Origin: Pseudomonas borbori
GTDB taxonomy: Bacteria > Pseudomonadota > Gammaproteobacteria > Pseudomonadales > Pseudomonadaceae
Direction: 5' to 3'
Assembly: GCF_900115555.1 (NCBI RefSeq)
Contig: NZ_FOWX01000018.1
Span: 1-64,000 of the forward strand
DNA: 64,000 bases
Both the position numbers and the translations under genes were made by a program. Within the stretch, counting starts at the first letter, position 1; each line of letters starts with the position of its first letter. Shown here piece by piece: positions 21,232-29,634 of the stretch. The notes beneath the pieces are model-generated. The model saw nothing but the letters and a program-made list of their open reading frames with translations, made no database searches and was not told where the DNA came from.

Positions 21232-21699
21232 AAGACGTCTCCTGTTCTGATTATTGTTATGCAGCGCTACAAGGCCGACCGGGAAAAGGCTCCCGTGGTC
21301 ATCGTTGCGTCCCTTGCAGCCGGGCCTGAGGCGTCCCGATCAATGCGCAGGATGCCCCACGGCAAATCCGCCGGAGCAACCATCTGGCTGATCGATCGAG
21401 CACAGTGAGCTTGTATACCCGTTATCGACAACAAACTCTGTAACTTAAGGTTAAGCAGACCTCGACCGCCGGCAGGAGCGGGAGCTTACCCAGCGGTGAC
21501 TGGCTGACCGCCACCCCACAGGATAGTGCGGGCCCCGTAGGATGGGTTGAGCGCAACGATACCCATCACAGCGATCTGGACCCCGCACAACCGCGCCCCG
21601 GTGTACGCCGGGGCTTCTTCGTCTATGGATGGATTGATCGAAGAAAACGCCTGAACACCGCCGGGTATCGCCAGCTCAACCGCATTGCGCCAAAGGCGA
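21232..21699. other. Intergenic region between chemoreceptor and ampE
   Basis: No credible gene. It contains the chemoreceptor upstream region and a dispersed repeat (21520-21569). A 79-codon minus-strand frame overlaps the repeat and shows no family features. Confidence 0.55.
21520..21569 (+). repeat. Dispersed intergenic repeat, variant copy
   Basis: Reads GGGCCCCGTAGGATGGGTTG then AGCGCAACGATACCCATCAC. It shares the GAGCGCA-CGATACCCATCA core with the copies at 4859-4914 and 23326-23378, but with an altered left half. Confidence 0.55.
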
Positions 21700-22536
21700 T
21701 CAGTAGAACAGCTCCCACAAGGCAAACACGGCGTACCAGAGCACGGCGGCGCGCACCAGCAGCTGCCACAGGCTATCCAGGCTGCTCACTCCGGCTTCGC
21801 CGAGTTCCGGCGCCGGCGTCTCGCAGGCCGCGCGCCCGACATCGATCACCAACTGCGCGGCGCTGATGTCCCAGCTCAACAGTTCGTGCAGCAACGCCCG
21901 GTTGACCGCCACGAAATTGCCGACCAGGGCGAAACTTGCCGCCAGCACGCGTACCGGCATCCAGTCGAAGGCATGCCGCAGTTGCACGGCGCGCTCGCGC
22001 AAGACCTCCTGCCCGGCATGCTCGGCCAGCAGGGCCAGCAGCCGATAGGCCAGGGCCGCCAACGGGCCAAGCAACGCGTACCAGAAGATCACGGCAAAGA
22101 AACTCTGATAGGCCTGCCACACCAGATGCCCCTGCACCTGCTGCAGCAGCGCGCCCTCTTCGTCGGCCTCCAGGGCCAGATCACGGCGGGCGACCAGATA
22201 GGCGGCCTCACTGTCACCGCGCCGCCAGCTGTCGCGAAACGGCCCGAGCGCCGCCTGCAAATCGCCACGCCCGAGACTGTAGATCAGCACCAGCAGATGC
22301 ACCGGTAACGCCAGCCAACCGTAGGCCAGCGGTTCGAGCAGCACCAGCAGCAACCCCAGCACCACCAGCGGCAGAACCACCAGCGCCACGATCGCCAACC
22401 AGGGGCTCTCGATAAAGCCCGCTTGCCGCTCCACCCTGGCCAGCAGCCGCAACCAGGGACCATCCTGCTGGATCTTGTTGCGCCAGGCCGAAAACTTCTC
22501 CACCCACAGCACCAGCAACAACACCAGAAAACTCAT
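21700..22536 (-). CDS. ampE: AmpE, regulatory inner-membrane protein
   Basis: A 278-residue membrane protein with about four to five helices, beginning MSFLVLLLVLWVEKFSAWR and ending WYAVFALWELFY. It matches AmpE, an inner-membrane protein encoded with AmpD that influences beta-lactamase induction and is related to CobD/CbiB-type proteins. Its start overlaps the ampD stop by four bases, so the two genes are translationally coupled. Confidence 0.92.
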   Translation of the reverse strand: MSFLVLLLVLWVEKFSAWRNKIQQDGPWLRLLARVERQAGFIESPWLAIVALVVLPLVVLGLLLVLLEPLAYGWLALPVHLLVLIYSLGRGDLQAALGPFRDSWRRGDSEAAYLVARRDLALEADEEGALLQQVQGHLVWQAYQSFFAVIFWYALLGPLAALAYRLLALLAEHAGQEVLRERAVQLRHAFDWMPVRVLAASFALVGNFVAVNRALLHELLSWDISAAQLVIDVGRAACETPAPELGEAGVSSLDSLWQLLVRAAVLWYAVFALWELFY

Positions 22537-23096
22537 GACTTCTCCTTCCTATCCATCAGTGCAGCGCGCAGGCGCGACCAGTCGAACGCCGGGCCGGGGT
22601 CGGTCTTGCGGGCCGGGGCGATATCGCTGTGCCCGCAGATCCGCTCCAGGGTGAGCGCCGGGTACACCCTTTGCAACTCGGCCGTCAGCCCGACCAATGC
22701 GGCATATTGGGCATCGCTGAAGGGCAGCTCGTCGGTGCCCTCCAGCTCGATCCCCAGTGAAAAATCATTGCAGTTCTCGCGCCCGGCGAAACACGACTGC
22801 CCGGCATGCCAGGCGCGCTCGTTGCACGAGACGAACTGGGTGATGGCGCCGTCGCGCTCGATCAGGAAATGCGCCGACACGCGCAAGCTCGCAATCTCGG
22901 CAAAGTATGGATGCTCAGCGGCGATCAGGCGATTCTGGAAAAATTCCTGCACCTTGCCGGTACCGAACTGCCCCGGCGGCAGGCTGATGTTATGGATCAC
23001 CAACAGGGATATCTCCCCCTGCGGGCGCTCATTGAAATTGGCCGATGGACAGTGGCGCACCCCTTGACACCAACCACTGCGAGGATCCAGTTGCAT
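22533..23096 (-). CDS. ampD: 1,6-anhydro-N-acetylmuramyl-L-alanine amidase AmpD
   Basis: A 187-residue cytoplasmic zinc amidase that recycles anhydro-muropeptides and thereby keeps AmpR-driven beta-lactamase off. Zinc ligands are His35 (LLVIHNISLP), His156 and Asp166 (GHSDIAPARKTDPGP), and the catalytic Glu117 region is IELEG. Length and motifs are intact, so it should be functional. It is followed by ampE with a four-base overlap; the block ampD-ampE near DUF1631 and nadC is a standard Pseudomonas arrangement. Confidence 0.96.
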   Translation of the reverse strand: MQLDPRSGWCQGVRHCPSANFNERPQGEISLLVIHNISLPPGQFGTGKVQEFFQNRLIAAEHPYFAEIASLRVSAHFLIERDGAITQFVSCNERAWHAGQSCFAGRENCNDFSLGIELEGTDELPFSDAQYAALVGLTAELQRVYPALTLERICGHSDIAPARKTDPGPAFDWSRLRAALMDRKEKS

Positions 23097-23407
23097 AAAG
23101 ACTCCTTGAACGAGCCTTCACTCTAGAGCAGGCCGGCAACGGGGCCAAGCAGCGATCCACTCGGAGCGCAGCGACAGATCGCAGGATGGGTGGGGCCGCC
23201 TAGGTGGGACCGCCTAGGCCGGGCCGCGTAGGTTAGGCGCCCGGAAATTGACCTGCCGTCAGCAGAACCAAGACGCCGTAACCCATCATCGACATTCGCC
23301 CTGCCAGCGGGTACAGACATAAACCGCTTGATGGGTATCGCTGCGCTCAAGCCTACGCGGCCCGCCGTGATCCTACAAAGGCCGCCCCGAATGCCGCATG
23401 GACAGCT
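23097..23407. other. Repeat-rich intergenic region upstream of ampD
   Basis: No gene seen. It contains partial copies of the intergenic repeat: a degenerate set at about 23172-23242 (GCAGGATGGGTG, GACCGCCTAGG, GGGCCGCGTAGG) on the plus strand and a full copy on the minus strand at 23326-23378. Confidence 0.55.
23326..23378 (-). repeat. Dispersed intergenic repeat, copy 2
   Basis: On the minus strand this reads GTAGGATCACGGCGGGCCGC then GTAGGCTTGAGCGCAGCGAT and ACCCATCAAGC, nearly the same as the plus-strand copy at 4859-4914. A degenerate partner in the opposite orientation lies about 100 bases away (23172-23242). Confidence 0.65.
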
Positions 23408-25693
23408 TCAGGCGCCCTTGAGCCTGCGCAAGTTGCCGATTACCGACTCCAGCGCCCGGTCGAACAACAGCGCATCGTCGAGCAGCCGAATAGCGTTGCG
23501 GCGGAATTCGACCGCCAGATCCACGCGGCTTTTTTCCAGAACTTTCAATCCGGTGCGATTGACGAAGATGTACTTGCCGGTTGGCTTGATCACCGCAGCC
23601 AGCTTGCAGCGCAGCTTGTGCTCCTGATCTTCCTGAAACTCCACCCAGCTACCCACCCGCAGGTTATCCACCTGCTGCAGGGCTTCGTCATCATCTGCCA
23701 GACAGATTTCGGGTTCGTTCGCACTGCTTTGGCCTGGAGCCAGCAGCACGATCTCTTCGACCACCGCGATCATCGCCGCTCCATCCAACTCCGGCGCCGG
23801 CGGTTGCTCCAGCAAGGACGGCATGCCGCCGACCGCAACCCGGTCATCGACCGACTCTACCGCCGGAACCCGTTCGGCCTCAGACACCACCCGCTTGAAA
23901 CGCTGAAAAGCCTGCACATGCAGAGCCTCCAACTGACTGAAAAACTCGCCCGCGGAGAACGGATCGAACGCCGCACTGGCCATGCCATCGCGCAGCGCCT
24001 TGAGCAGGCCCGGCACCAGTTCGAGCAAACGCAGGCGCGCCTCCGGCTCCTCATGCGGGTGCGCACTCCAGACCAGGTCATCCATGGTCGCCAGCGCGGC
24101 CTGCCACTCGGGCGAGCCGACCCCGTGCTTGAGGCATATGAGCATCAATACCTTGCTCCATGCCTCCTGCAACAGGCGCACCACCACCTCGGGCAGACAC
24201 TTGCCCAGCAAGCGCTCATTCAGCACCAGCTCGACCTGACGCCGCGCCAGCTCAGCCCTGGCGCTGCCTTCTTCCGCATCGCGAGTACGCTGTTCCAGCA
24301 GCTCGCTGCGCCGCCGCTCATTGCCGGTAAAGGCGAGAAAGTCCGCCAGCAGCTCGGCAAAGATCAGCGGATCATCGACAAAGTCGTTGAGCAAGCGCTG
24401 CACCACCTGCTCGATCTTCTGGTACAGGCTGTCACGCTGGGTATCGTCCTGCTCGCCCCAGCCCAGGGCGGCCGAGGCGATTTCATTGAGCAGGCGTCGG
24501 GCCGGGTGGCTGCCGCGGCTGAAGAAGGTCTTATCCAGCAGCGCAACCTTGAGCATGGGAATCTGCAGGCGTGCGATCAAGGCTTTCAGCGAATCCGGCA
24601 GGGTACGGTCATCGAGGATGAACTCGAACAGCATCGACACCAGGTTGATTACGTCCTCATCCACCTCGCCGACCACCCGGGCCTTGCCGCTCCTGGCGCT
24701 GGCGCGACTGAGCAGTTGCTCGAGCTGCTCGCGCAGATCGGAGTCATCGCTGACCTGAGCCGGTGCATGCTGCTGCATGTGGGAGAGCAGGCGCAGCAGG
24801 TCCCGGCTGGTGATCGGCGACGCATCGGCCGGCGTCTTGCGCCGCGGCATGGCATGGCCGCGCACCTGCGCAAGCAGCTCCTGCAATGCCACGAAAACTT
24901 CCTGCACGCCTTCGCCAGCCTGCCCGCCAGCACTGGCGCCCGCCTGTTCAGCCGCACCGTACGCCGCCGTCCCGGACCCCTCCGGGTTGCGCCGCACCGG
25001 CGCCGACTTCAACTCAGGCAGCACACCGGCAGTGACCAGAATCTGATTGGCCTCGGCATAGAGCTGATCGAGATCGGCCAGCACGTATTTTTCGAACAGC
25101 TTGAGGATGATCAGCTTGACCTTGATCTCCACCCCCAAACTGCTGCACGCCTCGAGAAAAGCCGCACAGAGCAGGGCAGGCCCAAGCGGGTTGGACTTGT
25201 CGTCGAGCTTCTTGCTGACCAGGGCATTCAGGCGCGTGGTCAGGTGACCGACCGCCACCCGGTCCCGGCTCATCACCTTGGCCACCATGGCATCCAGCGC
25301 CACGGACTCTTCCAGCTCATCGTTCTGGATCAGGGCCAGGCCGTCGAACGAGATGCTGCCCAGGGACGACTTGCCAACCTCGTATTGATTGAGGGTGGCG
25401 AAAGGCTCGAAGACTTCTTGCAGGAAACCGCGCTCGATACTCTTGCGCTTCAAACGCAGATCACGCATGGCTTCGAAGAAGGCATTCTGCTCGCCATTGC
25501 TGGCCGCCCGGTCCGCCATCTCGAACAGCGTATCGTCGGCATTGTCGAACAACGCCTGCAGAGCCTGCTTGAGCTGCTGCGCAGCCTTGTCGCGTAAATG
25601 ACTGAGCGCCACAGGCAGTCTTCCAACTGGATAAGTGGGCGATTGCTCCGCAGCCACCTTGTTCAGGTGCACCACATTCGCGTCCGTCTTCAT
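23408..25693 (-). CDS. DUF1631 domain-containing protein
   Basis: A 761-residue, mostly helical soluble protein of the DUF1631 family, conserved in Pseudomonas between ampD and nadC. No catalytic motif is recognised. The C-terminal 100 residues (LRVGSWVEFQEDQEHKLRCK then AAVIKPTGKYIFVNRTG) look like a small beta-rich, PilZ-like module, as seen in some family members, which could bind a nucleotide second messenger; this is inference. It is divergent from nadC. Function is not established. Confidence 0.85.
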   Translation of the reverse strand: MKTDANVVHLNKVAAEQSPTYPVGRLPVALSHLRDKAAQQLKQALQALFDNADDTLFEMADRAASNGEQNAFFEAMRDLRLKRKSIERGFLQEVFEPFATLNQYEVGKSSLGSISFDGLALIQNDELEESVALDAMVAKVMSRDRVAVGHLTTRLNALVSKKLDDKSNPLGPALLCAAFLEACSSLGVEIKVKLIILKLFEKYVLADLDQLYAEANQILVTAGVLPELKSAPVRRNPEGSGTAAYGAAEQAGASAGGQAGEGVQEVFVALQELLAQVRGHAMPRRKTPADASPITSRDLLRLLSHMQQHAPAQVSDDSDLREQLEQLLSRASARSGKARVVGEVDEDVINLVSMLFEFILDDRTLPDSLKALIARLQIPMLKVALLDKTFFSRGSHPARRLLNEIASAALGWGEQDDTQRDSLYQKIEQVVQRLLNDFVDDPLIFAELLADFLAFTGNERRRSELLEQRTRDAEEGSARAELARRQVELVLNERLLGKCLPEVVVRLLQEAWSKVLMLICLKHGVGSPEWQAALATMDDLVWSAHPHEEPEARLRLLELVPGLLKALRDGMASAAFDPFSAGEFFSQLEALHVQAFQRFKRVVSEAERVPAVESVDDRVAVGGMPSLLEQPPAPELDGAAMIAVVEEIVLLAPGQSSANEPEICLADDDEALQQVDNLRVGSWVEFQEDQEHKLRCKLAAVIKPTGKYIFVNRTGLKVLEKSRVDLAVEFRRNAIRLLDDALLFDRALESVIGNLRRLKGA

Positions 25694-25999
25694 TGCGACT
25701 CTCCTGCAGACTGCCCCTGCCTGGGCCTACCGATCTACATGGCAACCAACCGAGCGTCATCCGTAACGTCAAAGTCATGGCGTCAATATTCATAAAGCAA
25801 AATCATTATAAGTATGCCGCACCCACCCCAAACAGACTTTTCCTGCGGATATGACACAGGTCACAGATATAGAACTAGTGCGGGCGATACCCATCGAGGC
25901 CCGATCGAGCATGGTGCCAGCCGACCGGCCATGCGTAATCTCGCTGCACCCATCTTCGGCAATCCCTATAATCGCCCGACCCTGACAGTGGAGCCCACC
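25694..25999. other. Divergent intergenic region DUF1631/nadC
   Basis: No gene seen; an upstream in-frame extension of nadC to 25814 has no family similarity. AT-rich at 25785-25815. Contains the candidate nadC -10 hexamer at 25967-25972. Confidence 0.5.
25967..25972 (+). promoter_or_regulatory. Candidate nadC -10 box
   Basis: Perfect TATAAT, 27 bases upstream of the nadC ATG. The expected -35 position (CTGCAC, 25944-25949) matches poorly, so only the -10 is supported. Confidence 0.45.
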
Positions 26000-26848
26000 A
26001 TGCCGAACCTAACCCTCGCCGACCTGACTGGCGAAATCGAGGCCAATGTTCGTCGCGCGCTGACCGAGGACATCGGCAGCGGCGATATCACCGCGCAACT
26101 GATCCCCGCCACGCGCCTGGCCCACGCCACCGTGATCACCCGCGAAGCGGCCGTGATCGCCGGCAGCGCCTGGGTCGATGCGGTGTTTCGCCGGCTCGAC
26201 CCGCGCGTCGCCGTGCACTGGCAGGTACGCGACGGCGAGCGCGTCAACCCCAACCAGCCGCTGTTCCACCTCGAAGGCCCGGCCCGCGCCCTGCTCAGCG
26301 GCGAGCGCAGCGCCCTGAATTTCCTCCAGACCCTGTCCGCCGTCGCCACCCGCTGCCGGCATTACGCCGACCTGGTGCAAGGCACCACGGTCAAACTGCT
26401 CGACACCCGCAAGACCCTGCCCGGCCTGCGCCTGGCGCAGAAATACGCGGTCACCTGCGGCGGCTGCCACAACCACCGCATCGGCCTGTTCGACGCCTTC
26501 CTGATCAAGGAAAACCACATCGCCGCCTGTGGCGGCATCGTCGAGGCCGTGCAAGCCGCGCACAAGATCGCCCCCGGCAAACCGGTGGAAGTCGAAGTCG
26601 AAAGTCTGCAGGAACTGCAACAAGCCCTAGACGCCGGCGCCGACATCATAATGCTCGACGAACTGTCGCTGGACGACATGCGTCAAGCGGTCGCCATCAC
26701 CCAAGGCCGCAGCAAGCTGGAAGCCTCAGGTGGCATCAACGAAAGCACTCTGCGCAGCATTGCCGAGACGGGAGTGGACTACATCTCCATTGGCGCGCTG
26801 ACCAAAGACGTCAAGGCGGTGGACTTGTCGATGCGCTTGAGTTTGTAG
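26000..26848 (+). CDS. nadC: Nicotinate-nucleotide pyrophosphorylase (quinolinate phosphoribosyltransferase)
   Basis: A 282-residue enzyme converting quinolinate and PRPP to nicotinate mononucleotide in de novo NAD synthesis. Conserved features include EDIGSGDIT near the start, [35 protein letters not shown] and LIKENH. The start [10 protein letters not shown] at 26000 is the typical one. In P. aeruginosa the pilABCD genes follow nadC; here it is instead convergent with the fructose operon, so the major pilin locus is elsewhere or has been displaced. Confidence 0.96.
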   Translation: MPNLTLADLTGEIEANVRRALTEDIGSGDITAQLIPATRLAHATVITREAAVIAGSAWVDAVFRRLDPRVAVHWQVRDGERVNPNQPLFHLEGPARALLSGERSALNFLQTLSAVATRCRHYADLVQGTTVKLLDTRKTLPGLRLAQKYAVTCGGCHNHRIGLFDAFLIKENHIAACGGIVEAVQAAHKIAPGKPVEVEVESLQELQQALDAGADIIMLDELSLDDMRQAVAITQGRSKLEASGGINESTLRSIAETGVDYISIGALTKDVKAVDLSMRLSL

Positions 26849-26879
26849 CGCAGACGATGCCGGGCGGCATCCCAGGGCG

Positions 26880-26920
26880 CCCCGGGCGACGGCCGCCCGG
26901 TGCGCAGCGACAGCCGCCCG
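26880..26920 (+). repeat. Degenerate dispersed repeat at nadC/fruA junction
   Basis: Reads CCGGGCGACGGCCGCCCGGT then GCGCAGCGACAGCCGCCCG, matching the right half of the 15911 repeat (GGTGCGCAGCGACAACCCGCC in two pieces). It abuts the fruA stop codon and can fold into a GC-rich hairpin. Confidence 0.45.
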
Positions 26921-28657
26921 CTACGCCTTCTCCCCCGCCACCACCAGCTCCACCACCTCGCCGCGCTTGATCAGCGCATAGACCACCCCGGTCAGCAGGC
27001 TGCCGGCGACTATGGCCAGCAGATAGAGCAGCGCATGGTTGATCGCATTGGGGATCAGCAGCACGAACAGGCCGCCGTGCGGCGCCATCAGTTTGCAGCC
27101 GAAGTACATCGACAGCGCGCCGGTCAGGGCGCCGCCGGCGATGCTGGCCGGGATCACCCGCAGCGGGTCCTTGGCGGCAAAGGGAATCGCCCCCTCGGAG
27201 ATGAAGCACAGCCCCAGCACTCCGGCGGCCTTGCCGGCTTCGCGTTCGCTCTGGGCGAACTTGTGCCGGGCAATCAGGGTGGCGATGGCCACGCCGATCG
27301 GCGGCACCATGCCGGCGGCCATCACCGCGGCCATGGGCGCGTAGCTCTGCGACGCCAGCAGGCCGACCGAGAAGGCGTAGGCAGCCTTGTTGATCGGCCC
27401 GCCGAGGTCGACGCACATCATGCCGCCGAGCAGCAGACCGAGCAGGATCGCGTTGGTGCTGCCCATGCTGTCGAGAAAGCTGGTCAAGCCGGCGAGCATG
27501 CCCGCCACCGGCTGGCCGACCACATAGATCATCACCAGGCCGGTGAACAGGCTGGCCAGCAGCGGGATGATCAGGATCGGCTTCAGCGCCTCGACGCTGG
27601 CCGGCAACTGCACCCAGCGGGCGATCGCCTTGGCCGCATAGCCGGCGAGGAAACCGGCGATGATGCCGCCGATAAAACCCGCGCCCAGGCTGCTGGCGAG
27701 CAGGCCGCCGATCATCCCCGGCGCCAGGCCGGGACGATCGGCGATCGAATAGGCGATGTAGCCGGCCAGCACCGGCACCATCAATTTGAACGCGGCCTCG
27801 CCGCCGATCTGCATCAGCGCGGCGGCCAGGCTGCCCTCCTGCTTGAACGCCTCGATGCCGAAGACGAACGACAGGGCGATCAGCAGCCCGCCGGCCACCA
27901 CCATCGGCAGCATATAGGACACCCCGGTGAGCAGGTGCTTGTACGCCCCGCCCTGGGCGACAGGGCCGGACTGCGCGGCCTCGCCCTGGCTGCCGCCGGC
28001 CAGCGGCTGCGCCTCGGCCAGGGCGCGTTCGAGGGTCTGCCGCGGCTGCTTGAGGGCCACCCCGGTGCCGCAGCGAAACACCTTCTTGCCGGCGAAGCGG
28101 GCGGTCTCCACCTCGATATCGGCGGCCAGCAGGACCACATCGGCGGCGGCGATGGCGGCGTCATCCAGCAGGTTGCGCGCGCCCACCGAGCCGCGGGTTT
28201 CCACCTGCAGCTCGTAGCCGAGCTGCGCGGCCGCCTGCTGCAGGGCCTCGGCGGCCATGAAGGTGTGCGCCACCCCGGTCGGGCAGGCGGTCACCGCGAC
28301 CAGGCGTGGCCGGGCAGTCGCCGCGGCGGGCGCCGGCGCATCCTGCTGTAGGACCTCGGCATGTTCGGCGGCGGCAAGCAGGAACTGCTGCGGATCGACC
28401 AGCGCTTCGGCCGGAGTGGATTGCACCAGGCGTTTGCCGACGAAACGCTGCAGCGCCAAGTCGCCAGTCTTGACCACCACCACCAGGTCGGCGGCGGCGA
28501 TGTCGGCGTCGCTCAGCGGCGAGCCTATCGCCTTGGGGTCATGCACCTCGACCCGGCTCGACCAACCCAGCCGCTGGGCGGCGGCTTCCAGTAAACGCGA
28601 GCAGAGCACGCTGGTGACCATGCCATTGGGGCAGGCGGTGACGATCAGCAGATTCAT
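26921..28657 (-). CDS. fruA: PTS fructose transporter subunit IIB'BC
   Basis: A 578-residue membrane permease of the fructose phosphotransferase system. Domain order: a IIB-like domain (1-100), the IIB domain with phospho-Cys125 in VTACPTGVAHT, and the IIC membrane domain (about 235-575). It imports fructose as fructose 1-phosphate. It is the last gene of fruB-fruK-fruA; 41 bases separate it from fruK. Expression is expected to follow the Cra operator upstream of fruB. Confidence 0.95.
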   Translation of the reverse strand: MNLLIVTACPNGMVTSVLCSRLLEAAAQRLGWSSRVEVHDPKAIGSPLSDADIAAADLVVVVKTGDLALQRFVGKRLVQSTPAEALVDPQQFLLAAAEHAEVLQQDAPAPAAATARPRLVAVTACPTGVAHTFMAAEALQQAAAQLGYELQVETRGSVGARNLLDDAAIAAADVVLLAADIEVETARFAGKKVFRCGTGVALKQPRQTLERALAEAQPLAGGSQGEAAQSGPVAQGGAYKHLLTGVSYMLPMVVAGGLLIALSFVFGIEAFKQEGSLAAALMQIGGEAAFKLMVPVLAGYIAYSIADRPGLAPGMIGGLLASSLGAGFIGGIIAGFLAGYAAKAIARWVQLPASVEALKPILIIPLLASLFTGLVMIYVVGQPVAGMLAGLTSFLDSMGSTNAILLGLLLGGMMCVDLGGPINKAAYAFSVGLLASQSYAPMAAVMAAGMVPPIGVAIATLIARHKFAQSEREAGKAAGVLGLCFISEGAIPFAAKDPLRVIPASIAGGALTGALSMYFGCKLMAPHGGLFVLLIPNAINHALLYLLAIVAGSLLTGVVYALIKRGEVVELVVAGEKA

Positions 28658-28698
28658 GAAAATGACCTCATTATTGTTTTAATCCAGGGACGCGACTC

Positions 28699-29634
28699 TC
28701 AATCCAGAGACGTGACAGCCACGCCCGCTTCCAGGCGCGCCAGTTGTTCCCTGTCGTGAATACCGAAACCGAGTTGGGTGACCGCCTGCGCCGCAATCGC
28801 GGTGGCCAGGCGCAAGGTGCGCTCGGCCGGCCAGCCGATCAGCAGGCCGTGCAGGGTGGCGGCGAGCAGCGAGTCGCCGGCGCCCACCGTACTGACCACC
28901 GCGACCTGCGGCGGCCGCGCCTGCAGCGCAATGTCCGGGCCGAACCAGTAGACGCCCTCGGCGCCGCGCGACAGCAGCACATGCTCGACGCCCGAGGTGC
29001 GCAGGCGCAGCGCCGCGGCCCGCAGATCGGCCGCGCTGGACGACCACAAACCGCAGGCATCGGCCAGTTCCTCCTCGTTGGGCTTGATCAGCCACGGCGC
29101 CACGGCCAGCCCGGCGCGCAAGGCGGCGCCACTGCTGTCCAGCGCCAGCGGCAGGCCAAATGCCTGCAGCCGGCGCAGCAGGCTACTGAACCATTCGGGG
29201 CTGACGCACTGCGGCAGGCTGCCGGCGACCACGATGGCGTCGTGGCCGGCCACGATCCGCTCCAGCTCCTCGAGCAACTCGGCCTGATGCGCCGCCCCGA
29301 CCTGCGGCCCCGGACCATTGAGGTCGGTGATCCGCCCGCTGTGCTCGGCCAATTTGATATTGCTGCGGGTTTCCCCGGGCACGCGGACGAAGGCGTCGAC
29401 GAAACCGCGCCGGGCGAACAGCGCCTCGAAAGGCGCGGCGTTGGCCTGCCCGAGAAAACCGCTGACCGTGACCTTGTGGCCCAGGTCGGCGAGCACCTGG
29501 GCCACGTTCAGGCCCTTGCCGGCGGCGTGACTGTGCAGCCCCAGGCTGCGATTGACGGTGCCGGGCTGCAGGGTCTCGAGCGACACGGTCAGGTCCAGCG
29601 CCGGGTTCAGGGTCAGGGCCAGAATGCGTGCCAT
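28699..29634 (-). CDS. fruK: 1-phosphofructokinase
   Basis: A 311-residue PfkB-family kinase converting fructose 1-phosphate to fructose 1,6-bisphosphate. Family motifs: GKGLNVAQVLADLG near residues 39-52 and STVGAGDSLLAA with the catalytic Asp near residue 254. Its start overlaps the fruB stop by one base (TGATG), showing translational coupling with fruB. Confidence 0.95.
   Translation of the reverse strand: MARILALTLNPALDLTVSLETLQPGTVNRSLGLHSHAAGKGLNVAQVLADLGHKVTVSGFLGQANAAPFEALFARRGFVDAFVRVPGETRSNIKLAEHSGRITDLNGPGPQVGAAHQAELLEELERIVAGHDAIVVAGSLPQCVSPEWFSSLLRRLQAFGLPLALDSSGAALRAGLAVAPWLIKPNEEELADACGLWSSSAADLRAAALRLRTSGVEHVLLSRGAEGVYWFGPDIALQARPPQVAVVSTVGAGDSLLAATLHGLLIGWPAERTLRLATAIAAQAVTQLGFGIHDREQLARLEAGVAVTSLD

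Noticed and set aside
23618..25597. A 659-codon plus-strand open frame opposite the DUF1631 gene
   Set aside because: Gln/Leu-rich antisense frame; the minus-strand gene is conserved next to nadC.
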